A stretch of 64,000 nucleotides of DNA from Thermococcus eurythermalis (GCF_000769655.1 NZ_CP008887.1:1302001-1366000), one strand, 5' to 3'; shown: positions 56,077-62,865, counted from the stretch's first letter. Program-made: numbers and translations. The notes: generated by a model not told the origin, from the sequence alone.

Positions 56077-56571
56077 ATGAGCGAGACCCACGTTGAGCAG
56101 ATAATAGACCTTCTCGGAAAGTACGGCCTCAGGGAAAAAGACTGGGAGGACCTCTACGTAGCAATCATCAACCTCGGCATCAGGGACAAGGCCGAGATAA
56201 CGCGCGAACTCTACAACTACCTGAGCTCGAGATACCCCCGCCACGTGGCCATGGGAGTCCTCACAGTTATACGCGCCAAACACTTCGACGACCTCTTTGA
56301 CAAAGCCAAGTACGTGCCAGGCTACCACATCAGCGCCACAGGGATAGAGGTATTTGACAGGTTAAGAGCTGATCGGAGTTCTACGATCACTGACGATCAC
56401 TGCGATCGGGAAAAACAAGACGAGGAAAATGGCGATCACTCATTGATCGGTATGATCGCCTACCGTTCGGTCAAAAATAAGCTGATAGAACCCGCCAAGC
56501 CGGCCGAGGTTAAACCCGTCGAACCCGACCCGACCACGATAGCCTACTGGCTCACGGGAGTGAGGACATGA
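56077..56571 (+). CDS. Element protein with embedded GATC-word array and YRSVKNKL motif
   Basis: 164 residues; ATG 56077 has GGAGGTGG. The N-terminal 95 residues form a helical domain (THVEQIIDLLGKYGLREKDW; LYNYLSSRYPRHVAMGVLTV). A polar, low-complexity linker (about residues 98-128) is encoded by the GATCACT/GATCGG array and ends in HSLIG and then YRSVKNKL. The same YRSVKNKL, at the end of an array of another word, occurs in the MCM gene product. A Pro/Glu-rich tail follows. It overlaps the MCM gene by 4 bp. It may be a replication accessory protein by context. Confidence 0.6.
   Translation: MSETHVEQIIDLLGKYGLREKDWEDLYVAIINLGIRDKAEITRELYNYLSSRYPRHVAMGVLTVIRAKHFDDLFDKAKYVPGYHISATGIEVFDRLRADRSSTITDDHCDREKQDEENGDHSLIGMIAYRSVKNKLIEPAKPAEVKPVEPDPTTIAYWLTGVRT
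56369..56459 (+). repeat. Coding-embedded array of GATC words
   Basis: Seven GATC-centred words in about 90 bp: GATCGG, GATCACT, GATCACT, GATCGG, GATCACT, GATCGG, GATCG, mostly preceded by CG or AC. CGATCACTGA recurs at 11-bp spacing near 56383 and 56394. The coding region has neither codon reasons nor protein reasons to favour this word. It lies directly before the YRSVKNKL coding segment. Confidence 0.6.
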
Positions 56572-59327
56572 GCGAGGCAGAGAAGGTGAGACGAGCCAGC
56601 GACAAACTCAAGGATAAACTCATCGAGGAGATAGAGAACCTCCTCAGGCAGATGGACGAGGAAGGCCTCGAACACCTCGACCCGGCCGTCCTGAGTCCCA
56701 TGCTGAGGATATGGATAAGGGGACAGTACGGCTTCCTGCCGACATCAATCACAAAGGACCTCCTCAATGCCTACAAGGTAGTGCTTGAGAATTATAGAGC
56801 TGTTCCCAGAAGTAGGAACACCGAGGAACAGAGCGTTCCCGACAATCAGAGCGAGGAACATCGGGAACATTCAATGTTCCCAACGTTCCGATACCGTTCC
56901 GTAAAAAATAAGCTAGGTTCAGAGAAATTTGAAGCGTTGCTTAAATCCCTTAAGGAAACCTATGGCCTGCCTCGGCCGGTTCATGCTAACACTATACTCA
57001 TCATGATGGACATAATGGAGGACGGCATTGAACTGATTCCCTTGAGTCTTATCGAGAAAAAGCTTGGAGAAGACGTGGGATTCACGAAAAGCATGATTGC
57101 CAGAATGAGAAAAGATTTCTTCGGCAGTGGCAATACTGCCAAGAGCCTTCAGGCCGTCCTCTTTGATGCTATCGGCGAGGTGAACGGTGAGCCTGCGTTC
57201 AGGCTGAAGGACTCGGTGGTGAAGTTCGTCAAGGCGAAAATCCTTGAGCTCCTCGGTTATGAGCAGGAGGCCGAGGATTTACTGGACTACACGAACAGCG
57301 CCAAGGACTTCCTCAGGAACTTCAAGCGGGACGGCGAGGAGGTTTACCTTGAGAAGGTCAGGGAACTGGTGAGGGAAGGCGGGAAGGACTTTTACGTGGA
57401 CTACCTTGACCTGGTCAGGTACGACCCGAGGCTGGCGAAGGCTCTCTTCGATGAGCCTGACCTTGTGCTGGGTGCTTTCGAGAACGCGGTGAGGGAGCTT
57501 CAGGAGGAGGTTTACGAGGAGATTGCTCGGCTTGAGCCTGAGCTGTTCGATGATGAGTTTGAGCCTGTGGAGGTCAGGGTTAAGGTCGGGAATTTCCCGA
57601 GGGTGTTCAGGCCGAGGGATATGAGGCCGGACCTTGTGGGTAAGTTCGTGGCGGTTGAGGGTTACGTCACCTCGGCCTCGAAGGTGGTTCCGTTCTTTGA
57701 GGTGGCCATGTATGTGTGCACCAAGTGCGGTCATGAGCTTGGTCTCTTGAACAGGCCGACGAGGGAGCCTGCGAGACCGCCGTCAAAGTGTCCTTCCTGT
57801 GGTGCTAAGCGGGCGTGGGATTTTGACGTGAAGAAGTCGAGGAAGGTGGAGATTCAGCATTTCGTGGTGAGGGATGCTCCGGAGAGCCTTCACGTTGGCG
57901 AGAACCCGAAGGAGCTGAGCGCGTACATTCTCGGCTCTGGTGCTGGTGCTGTGGACGTTGGGGATAAGGTGGTTCTCTACGGCATTCTGCGGGTGAGGGA
58001 GACGTTGAGGAAGAGCGTGGCCGAGTCTGATTACGTGCTCGAGGTGATTCATGTGGAGCAGTTGAACCGAGGCTTTCAGGTGGAGCTTAGCAAGAAGGAC
58101 GTGAAGGAGGTTCTCCATCTGAAGGACCTCTACGGGGATGACTTACCTGACGCCGTCGCGAGGTCCATCGCTCCCTGGATTGGGGGGTATGAGTCGGTGA
58201 AGAAGGCTCTTGCATTGGCGGTGGTCTCGGCTGAGGGTCTGTGGGATAAGAGGACGACGATTCACGTTCTCCTCGCGGGAGACCCTGGCGTTGGTAAGTC
58301 GAGGCTGGCGCTGGACCTTGAGAACATTGCTCCGAAGGTCCTCACGGCGGAGGGTGGTGGGTCGTCGCGTGCTGGCTTGACCGCGAGCTTTGAGAAGGAC
58401 GAGCTGACTGGGAAGTTCACGGTCAAGGGTGGCCTGCTGGTCCTCGGGAGTGATGGTATTGTTATAGTTGATGAGTTCAGCAGTTTGAAGAGGGAGGACA
58501 TCAACGCGTTGAAGACGTGCATGGAGCATGGGTTTGTTGCGCCGGCTAAGGCAGGGATTTCCAACATGAAGCTGAGGGCCACTGCCACAATCATCGGCAC
58601 GGCGAACCCGAAGGCTGGGAGGATTGACAGGAGGCAGTTGCTCATTGACCAGCTGGACGTTCCGTTTCCGGTCCTGACGAGGTTTGACCTTATCTTTGCG
58701 TTCTTCGATGAGCCAGAGAAGGAGAAGGATGAGGAGATTGGGTGGAGTATCCTCAGTGAGGTGAAGAGGAGGAAGAACCGGAAGCCTCCTAAGAGGGTTA
58801 TTGAAGCGGAGCTTTTGAAGAAGCTGTTCGCTTACGCGAGGTTCAATGTGTTTCCTGAGATTGACGATGAGGTCGGCCGGCTGATGGTGGAGGAGTTCAA
58901 GAGGATTAGGAGGAAGACCAAGCAGAGTGGAGCGCCTGTGAGCAGGCGTGTGATGGATGCAATCGTGAGGCTGGCTTATGCTCATGCAAAGCTTCGCCTG
59001 GCCGAGAAGGTTGAGAGGATTGACGTTGAGGAGGCCGTGAGGCTGGTATGGGAGAGTCTTGAATATGTCGCCTACGACCCGGAGACCGGGGAGATTGATG
59101 CGAGCATTCTTGAGGTTGGTGTCCCGTCGAGGGAGCGTGAGAGGTTTGAGCTGTTTGTGAGGGTGATGGAGAGGCTGGCGAGGGGGTATGATGGTATTCC
59201 GCTTGAGGTTGTTTTCAGGACCTTGGAGGAGAAGGGTCTCCAGGAGGATGAGATTAGGCTGTTCCTTGAGAAGGGTGAGAGGTTGAACTACCTCCAAGTG
59301 GAGGGTGAGTTCGTGAGGTGGCTGTGA
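56568..59327 (+). CDS. MCM replicative helicase of the element, with N-terminal extension
   Basis: 919 residues, much longer than a host archaeal MCM (about 650-700 plus any intein). Residues 1-about 310 are an extension with a helical part, a word-array linker (about 78-112) and a second helical part. The MCM N-domain has a zinc site (CTKCGHELGL near 383 and CPSCGAK near 408). The AAA+ part has Walker A GDPGVGKSR (near 570), Walker B IVIVDEFSSL (near 630), sensor 1 GTANPKAG (near 676) and the arginine finger in LTRFDLIF (near 702), with a C-terminal winged helix. All catalytic residues are intact; I see no intein. It probably drives replication of the element. Codon use shows more G/T endings than the host genes. 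Overlaps the preceding gene by 4 bp. Confidence 0.92.
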   Translation: MSEAEKVRRASDKLKDKLIEEIENLLRQMDEEGLEHLDPAVLSPMLRIWIRGQYGFLPTSITKDLLNAYKVVLENYRAVPRSRNTEEQSVPDNQSEEHREHSMFPTFRYRSVKNKLGSEKFEALLKSLKETYGLPRPVHANTILIMMDIMEDGIELIPLSLIEKKLGEDVGFTKSMIARMRKDFFGSGNTAKSLQAVLFDAIGEVNGEPAFRLKDSVVKFVKAKILELLGYEQEAEDLLDYTNSAKDFLRNFKRDGEEVYLEKVRELVREGGKDFYVDYLDLVRYDPRLAKALFDEPDLVLGAFENAVRELQEEVYEEIARLEPELFDDEFEPVEVRVKVGNFPRVFRPRDMRPDLVGKFVAVEGYVTSASKVVPFFEVAMYVCTKCGHELGLLNRPTREPARPPSKCPSCGAKRAWDFDVKKSRKVEIQHFVVRDAPESLHVGENPKELSAYILGSGAGAVDVGDKVVLYGILRVRETLRKSVAESDYVLEVIHVEQLNRGFQVELSKKDVKEVLHLKDLYGDDLPDAVARSIAPWIGGYESVKKALALAVVSAEGLWDKRTTIHVLLAGDPGVGKSRLALDLENIAPKVLTAEGGGSSRAGLTASFEKDELTGKFTVKGGLLVLGSDGIVIVDEFSSLKREDINALKTCMEHGFVAPAKAGISNMKLRATATIIGTANPKAGRIDRRQLLIDQLDVPFPVLTRFDLIFAFFDEPEKEKDEEIGWSILSEVKRRKNRKPPKRVIEAELLKKLFAYARFNVFPEIDDEVGRLMVEEFKRIRRKTKQSGAPVSRRVMDAIVRLAYAHAKLRLAEKVERIDVEEAVRLVWESLEYVAYDPETGEIDASILEVGVPSRERERFELFVRVMERLARGYDGIPLEVVFRTLEEKGLQEDEIRLFLEKGERLNYLQVEGEFVRWL
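56801..56901 (+). repeat. Coding-embedded array of GGAACA/TGTTCC words in the MCM gene
   Basis: Nine copies of GGAAC or its inverse GTTCC in about 100 bp: TGTTCCC, AGGAACA, AGGAACA, CGTTCCC, AGGAACA, GGGAACA, TGTTCCC, CGTTCCG, CGTTCCG, at roughly 10-20-bp steps and in both directions. They encode a polar linker (NTEEQSVPDNQSEEHREH) just before YRSVKNKL. TGAACA/TGTTCA words recur upstream of the ATPase gene at 61783-61834. Confidence 0.65.
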
Positions 59328-59345
59328 GGCGAGGCGGGATGAAGG

Positions 59346-59543
59346 ATGATCGACAAAGTGAGTGAGGCGATTATTTTACTGAGGGTTGCGAAGTCTATCA
59401 TCGAAACGGCGGAGAGTCTCATCGCAATGGCAGGGGACGAAGATTCAGCCTATGAGGTCTTCAATGTGGGAAGAGAGTTAGAGTGCATCATTGGAGAGCT
59501 GGAGAAGCTGGAGGCTTGTGAGGTGAGGCGAGATGAAGACTAA
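59346..59543 (+). CDS. Small helical element protein
   Basis: 65 residues starting MIDKVSEAIILLRVAKSI. Two helices with a short turn; acidic C-terminus with CEVRRDED. It lies 19 bp after the MCM stop, on the same strand, and overlaps the RHH gene by 11 bp. GATGAAGG is its likely ribosome binding site. Unknown function. Confidence 0.5.
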   Translation: MIDKVSEAIILLRVAKSIIETAESLIAMAGDEDSAYEVFNVGRELECIIGELEKLEACEVRRDED

Positions 59544-59760
59544 GACGGTTTCGGCGAGGGTGGAGTTGGAGTTTTATGAGAGAGTCCAGGCCTTGGCTGA
59601 GGGACGTGGCGTGACCGTGAGCGATGTGGTGAGGGAGGCCTTGGAGAATGAACTTGAGGAAGCGGAGGTTCTCGAGCAGGTGAATGGTATGGAGGTCCAT
59701 TATCCTAGGGAGCCGTGGTGGCGGAGGCTTGGACTGCGCATTCGTGCTTTGATTCCCTGA
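59533..59760 (+). CDS. Ribbon-helix-helix (CopG-type) regulator
   Basis: 75 residues. Basic strand KTKTVSARVELEFYERVQALAEG, then helix-turn-helix with VTVSDVVREALENEL, which fits the RHH/CopG family. The C-terminal 25 residues (EVHYPREPWWRRLGLRIRALIP) form an added basic/aromatic tail. RHH dimers bind arrays of short direct or inverted repeats, so it is a candidate for one of the word arrays. Its stop abuts the promoter module at 59760. Confidence 0.75.
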   Translation: MKTKTVSARVELEFYERVQALAEGRGVTVSDVVREALENELEEAEVLEQVNGMEVHYPREPWWRRLGLRIRALIP

Positions 59761-59810
59761 TCGGGAGATTTCTCCCGATTTCTTCAGTTTTCTGGTTCAC
59801 TGCTTAAATA
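59760..59810 (+). promoter_or_regulatory. Element promoter module, copy 3
   Basis: Inverted words ATCGGGAGA / TCTCCCGAT (59760-59779), TTTCT at exact 10-bp spacing (about 59769, 59779, 59789), TTCTGGTTCACTGC (59790-59803) and TTAAATA (59804-59810). TATA begins 16 bp after the start of the last TTTTCT, the same as in copy 4. It drives the gene run from 59888. Confidence 0.8.
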
Positions 59811-59811
59811 C

Positions 59812-59905
59812 GGTGGGTGAATAGGGTGAAATTGGGGGATTCACCCGAAATCCCCCGGTGAAAATTGGTGAAATTGGGTGAAATGGGGTGAGACTGGTGG
59901 GTGAA
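59812..59905 (+). repeat. Leader array of GGTGAAA words
   Basis: Between the TATA box and the gene start at 59888 lie about eight GGTGA words, four at exactly 10-bp spacing (59857, 59867, 59877, 59887) and one inverse TTCACC at 59840-59845. Further copies lie in the gene (60102-60331). The 10-bp phase means all sites face one side of the helix. Confidence 0.65.
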
Positions 59906-60550
59906 GTGCGAGAAAAAAAGCTTTACGTCTGCCTGCGCTGTGGAAACAAATTCTGGAGTCGCGCTAAGAAACCTCAGTGTTCTGTCTGCAAGTCAAAGCG
60001 CGTGATTCCTTACGAGGAGTTCTTACAGCTTCCGCAGGAAGAGCAGGAGCGGATTTTGGGAAAGAGGAGCGAGGAGAAGGAAGAAAAGGTAGAGGCTGCG
60101 GGGGTGAAGGAGGGTGAAAACGGGGGAAATTCGGTGAAAATCGAGGAATCCCCCGAGGGTGAGAGGGTGAAAAGCGGTGATTCCCCCGGTGAAACTGGGG
60201 GAAAATCGGTGAAAACTGGTGAATCACCAAAAATCACCCAGGGTGAAGGGGTGAAATCGGGTGATTCACCCAAAATCACCCGGGTGAAAAAGGGTGAAAA
60301 ATCTGGTGAGAAGGTGAAGGGTGAAAGGGTGAAGAAGGGGTTCAAGGTTCCCGTGCCGAGGCTGAGCTGGAAGGCGTGGAGCGTCATCATCGGGGTGGCC
60401 TTCATCTACTACCTGTACAAGGTCGGCTGGTTTGATGAGATGTTCCGCCAGGTCAAGCGCCTGGCGGGGAAGGGTGATGAGCCTGTCAAGGCCTACGGGG
60501 AGAGGCGTTCCCCTCTTCTTGGAAAGATTGAGAGCAACCTGAGGGGGTGA
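59888..60550 (+). CDS. Zinc-ribbon protein with repetitive linker and C-terminal membrane helix
   Basis: 220 residues from GTG 59888 (GTG 59906 is possible; no ATG). Zinc ribbon at the N-terminus: CLRCGNKFW and CSVCKSKRV near residues 17-38, with a RVIPYEE tail like that of the next gene. Residues about 70-150 are a Lys/Gly/Glu/Ser-rich repeated linker (VKSGDSP, VKTGESP) encoded by the GGTGAAA array. A membrane helix (about 162-182: WSVIIGVAFIYYLYKVGWF) and a basic C-terminus follow. It probably faces the cytoplasm with the ribbon. Function unknown. Confidence 0.6.
   Translation: MRLVGEVREKKLYVCLRCGNKFWSRAKKPQCSVCKSKRVIPYEEFLQLPQEEQERILGKRSEEKEEKVEAAGVKEGENGGNSVKIEESPEGERVKSGDSPGETGGKSVKTGESPKITQGEGVKSGDSPKITRVKKGEKSGEKVKGERVKKGFKVPVPRLSWKAWSVIIGVAFIYYLYKVGWFDEMFRQVKRLAGKGDEPVKAYGERRSPLLGKIESNLRG
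60102..60331 (+). repeat. Coding-embedded array of GGTGAAA words
   Basis: About twenty GGTGA/TCACC words in 230 bp within the zinc-ribbon gene, with inverted pairs such as GGTGATTCACC (60259-60269), GGTGAATCACC and GATTCCCCCGG. The same word occurs in the noncoding leader upstream. Coding and noncoding copies share sequence, so selection on DNA, not on protein, explains it best. Confidence 0.65.
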
Positions 60551-60555
60551 GTGAG

Positions 60556-60849
60556 ATGGTTGAAGGTGGTGAGTCTGAGAAGAAAAAATACTTCTGTCTC
60601 CACTGTGGGCACGTCTTTGACAGTGATAGGGACGCGCCAAAGTGTCCGAACTGTGGCCGTAGGAAAGTTATTCCGCTTGAGACTCTCGGTGAGTCTCTCA
60701 AGAAGCATAAGGATAAGCTGAAGGAGCTCGGTGTTCTTCCTGAGCCTGACCCTGAACCTCAGAAACCTGTTGTCGAGGTGCAGGGACATAATAAGGGGTG
60801 TTGTGGGGTTGAGATTACCATTTTGATAAAACCCGCATGTGGGAGGTGA
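60556..60849 (+). CDS. Zinc-ribbon protein, paralogue of the previous gene
   Basis: 97 residues. Ribbon: FCLHCGHVFDSDRDAPKCPN, then CGRRKVIPLETLGES, matching the previous gene's KLYVCLRCGNKFWSR...CSVCKSKRVIPYEE in cysteine spacing and in the V-I-P tail. A helical part follows and then CC at about 85, with no membrane segment. ATG 60556 has GGGGTGAGTGAG upstream. Tandem duplication with loss of the linker and membrane helix is likely. Confidence 0.6.
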   Translation: MVEGGESEKKKYFCLHCGHVFDSDRDAPKCPNCGRRKVIPLETLGESLKKHKDKLKELGVLPEPDPEPQKPVVEVQGHNKGCCGVEITILIKPACGR

Positions 60850-60853
60850 GACT

Positions 60854-61129
60854 GTGGAGAAGGCTAAGATGGCGATGGCCATGATGAACCCGGCCACTCA
60901 GCTCAAGCTTTCAAAGATTTTCGGCTGGGTTGAGGACCTGGTCGAGGCTGTTCGCGAGACTGGGTTGGAAGTTGGCGAGGTAAAGAATGGCGAGGACCTT
61001 CAGGAGGTCCTGTTGAAACTCCTCGGCAAGGCGAATGTCAAGCACCTTAGGGACAAGAACGCGCTGGTTCTTGAGCTGGGGAAGGAGAGAAAGGTTCGCT
61101 TAACGCTGAGCTTCAAGGAGGTTGAGTGA
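60854..61129 (+). CDS. Unrecognised element protein
   Basis: About 91 residues from GTG 60854, which follows GGGAGGTGAG (an in-frame start at 60839 would lie inside the previous gene). Helical N-terminus (KMAMAMMNPATQLKLSKIFGW), then a charged C-terminal strand region (ALVLELGKERKVRLTLSF). Function unknown. Overlaps the next gene by 1 bp (TGATG). Confidence 0.5.
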   Translation: MEKAKMAMAMMNPATQLKLSKIFGWVEDLVEAVRETGLEVGEVKNGEDLQEVLLKLLGKANVKHLRDKNALVLELGKERKVRLTLSFKEVE

Positions 61130-61767
61130 TGAGCGAGGAAGCCGAAGTTAAGTCCGTCGAGCTCGATGAGAAGGACATCACTTCTCTCGTCGAGGACGTT
61201 GAGCGGGACCTCGAGGAGATTGACGAGCTGGTCGAGGCCGAGGAAGAGGACCTCGGCGTTAGCGAGACCGGTGGCCTGATGAGTGAGGAGGAGTTCAACG
61301 CGAGGCTTGATGAGTTCCAGGAGCGGGACCACAGCCTCACAATCTTCGCGAACTATTATGTCAAAATGCTTGAGAAGAAGGCCAAGGAAATCGGCGCGGA
61401 CATTGACTTCAGCATTTGGTGGGACGTTGGCCGTCCGAGCTTCAACGCTGGCCTCTGGTACATGGAGAAGGTGGAAGGCCAGAGCCTTCAGGTGAGCGGG
61501 AAGTTCGGCCTGGTCATCGGCGCTGGAAGCCTTCTCATGCTGACGTGGATGTACAGGAAGGCGGTGAAGGAGGCGAAGGCCAGGGGACCTCGGGAAGTGA
61601 AGGACCAGGGGAAGGTTGAGAAAAGGACCTCCCGCCAGGAGGCCAGGACCGAGGACAGGCCTGTGAAGACGGAAACGGAAAGGCTGAGGGAGAAGGCGAA
61701 GCCGAAGGAGCCTGAGCCTCCGAAGAGCGAGGTCCTCGCGAAGATTGCGAAGAACCTTGGATCCTGA
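61129..61767 (+). CDS. Acidic membrane protein of the element
   Basis: 212 residues. Very acidic N-terminal 60 residues, then an alpha/beta part (FANYYVKMLEKKAKEIGADID, FNAGLWYMEKVEG), one hydrophobic segment at about 124-145 (FGLVIGAGSLLMLTWMYRK) and a long basic, Lys/Arg/Glu-rich C-terminal helix. The topology recalls proteins beside packaging or secretion ATPases; here the ATPase follows 130 bp later. Function unknown. Confidence 0.55.
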   Translation: MSEEAEVKSVELDEKDITSLVEDVERDLEEIDELVEAEEEDLGVSETGGLMSEEEFNARLDEFQERDHSLTIFANYYVKMLEKKAKEIGADIDFSIWWDVGRPSFNAGLWYMEKVEGQSLQVSGKFGLVIGAGSLLMLTWMYRKAVKEAKARGPREVKDQGKVEKRTSRQEARTEDRPVKTETERLREKAKPKEPEPPKSEVLAKIAKNLGS

Positions 61768-61782
61768 CTTTCAACTTTTTGA

Positions 61783-61834
61783 CTGAACAATGTTCATGGA
61801 GAATGAACAAAGATGTTCGTTTTGGGTTCCGAAC
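61783..61834 (+). promoter_or_regulatory. Inverted TGAACA/TGTTCA words upstream of the ATPase gene
   Basis: TGAACAATGTTCA (61783-61795) is a perfect palindrome apart from the centre; TGAACA (61804-61809), TGTTCG (61813-61818) and GTTCCGAAC (61826-61834) follow. The same GAAC core occurs in the MCM array. The sequence lies in a 130-bp gap with no convincing TATA; a TTTAAGGTGGTG near 61880 leads to the start. Confidence 0.5.
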
Positions 61835-61898
61835 TCGGGGAGATCTCAGCTGCCAAAAGAGTGTGAAAATGAACGGATGTTTAAGGTGGTGATGTGGA

Positions 61899-62600
61899 GT
61901 GGGGATTCTGGACATTGACATCCCGTCCTGGTCTATTGACCTCATCTACGGGAACACTGGGAGCGGTAAGAGCTACTTTGCCGGCTGGCTGATTGAGCAG
62001 GCGTGGGAGAAGGGAAGGAGGTTCATCGTACTGGACACGAAGGTGAAGAACCACCTCGGCTTGGTGCAGTTGAGAGGTGTCAGGCTCCTCAAGATTAAGG
62101 TCGGCACGAGGTACAACTGGCGGAAGCTCCTTGAGTTTGACCAGGTGCTGGCTGTCCCGACTAGGGGGACGATTAACCGGCTGGGTGTTGAAGGCCTGGT
62201 CGAGCAGTACTACAAGCCTCTGCTGGACGAGATTTTCAGGAGGGATCGGGACAGGATTATCGTGGTGGAGGAGGCTCACCGCTACAATCCTTCATCGAGG
62301 AGGCCGGGGAAGGAGTTAGAACAGCTTTTCCGTGAAGGCCGTGATGGGAAGCTCTACACGGTGGCGATAACTCAGTCCATCGCTGATTTCCCGAAGCTCC
62401 TCTTCCGTCAGGCGCAGAGGCACTTCATCTTCCAGCACTACGTGCCAAACGATGTCATCTACCTGAACAGAATGATTCCTGGCTTCTCGGAGCTGAACGA
62501 CCAGCTGAGGGAGCATGACCTGATTGAGTTCATTCCGCCGAACAAGACGAGGATCATAAAGCGTGAGCTGGTGGTGAGGAGGACGAGGCATTTTGGGTGA
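61899..62600 (+). CDS. HerA/FtsK-superfamily ATPase (packaging-like, A32 type)
   Basis: 233 residues from GTG 61899. P-loop YGNTGSGKSYFA (residues 18-25), Walker B RIIVVEEAH (about 118-126) with the two acidic residues used by HerA/FtsK ATPases, then a sensor-like TVAITQSIADFPK region and an arginine-rich C-terminus. The small size fits genome-packaging ATPases of tailless viruses (A32-like) and ATPases of archaeal plasmids of the TKV/pTN3 kind. It could also drive conjugation-like transfer. A capsid gene would decide; none is seen up to 64 kb. Confidence 0.8.
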   Translation: MGILDIDIPSWSIDLIYGNTGSGKSYFAGWLIEQAWEKGRRFIVLDTKVKNHLGLVQLRGVRLLKIKVGTRYNWRKLLEFDQVLAVPTRGTINRLGVEGLVEQYYKPLLDEIFRRDRDRIIVVEEAHRYNPSSRRPGKELEQLFREGRDGKLYTVAITQSIADFPKLLFRQAQRHFIFQHYVPNDVIYLNRMIPGFSELNDQLREHDLIEFIPPNKTRIIKRELVVRRTRHFG

Positions 62601-62845
62601 TAGCCTTGGCGAGGCTGTACCTCTATGATGATAAGAGGTCTGTGCTTCACACGGTCCTCGGCTTCGCCTCGGCCTTTCTCCTCATCTATGGTCTGGCAGT
62701 GTTTCTCATTTACCTGGTCTATGAGGTCCGCGAGAAGGAAGCACCGGTAGCGACGGTTGGGGACGTGGTGGAGTTCCTGGTCGGCTACGTGGTCGGTCTG
62801 GCGGTCCTCTTCTGGCTGGCGTTAGGGTTTTATAATTCGCCGTAG
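62597..62845 (+). CDS. Small two-helix membrane protein of the element
   Basis: 82 residues; GTG 62597 overlaps the ATPase stop (GTGA). Two hydrophobic segments (about 21-43 and 57-78) with basic N-terminus, separated by a charged loop. It is cotranscribed with the ATPase and could anchor it. Unknown family. Confidence 0.55.
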   Translation: MIALARLYLYDDKRSVLHTVLGFASAFLLIYGLAVFLIYLVYEVREKEAPVATVGDVVEFLVGYVVGLAVLFWLALGFYNSP

Positions 62846-62865
62846 AGATTAGGACGGGGGAGCTT

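Noticed and set aside
58143-59297. 384-codon frame antisense to the MCM gene
   Set aside because: Covers the AAA+ core in the opposite sense; Leu/Pro/His/Arg-rich shadow.
56568-59327. Intein in the MCM gene
   Set aside because: Host MCM genes of the genus often contain inteins, but here Walker A, Walker B and the arginine finger follow at normal distances without insertion.
59812-60331. CRISPR-like array
   Set aside because: The repeated word is only 5-7 bp, occurs in both orientations and has no constant spacers; no cas genes are present.
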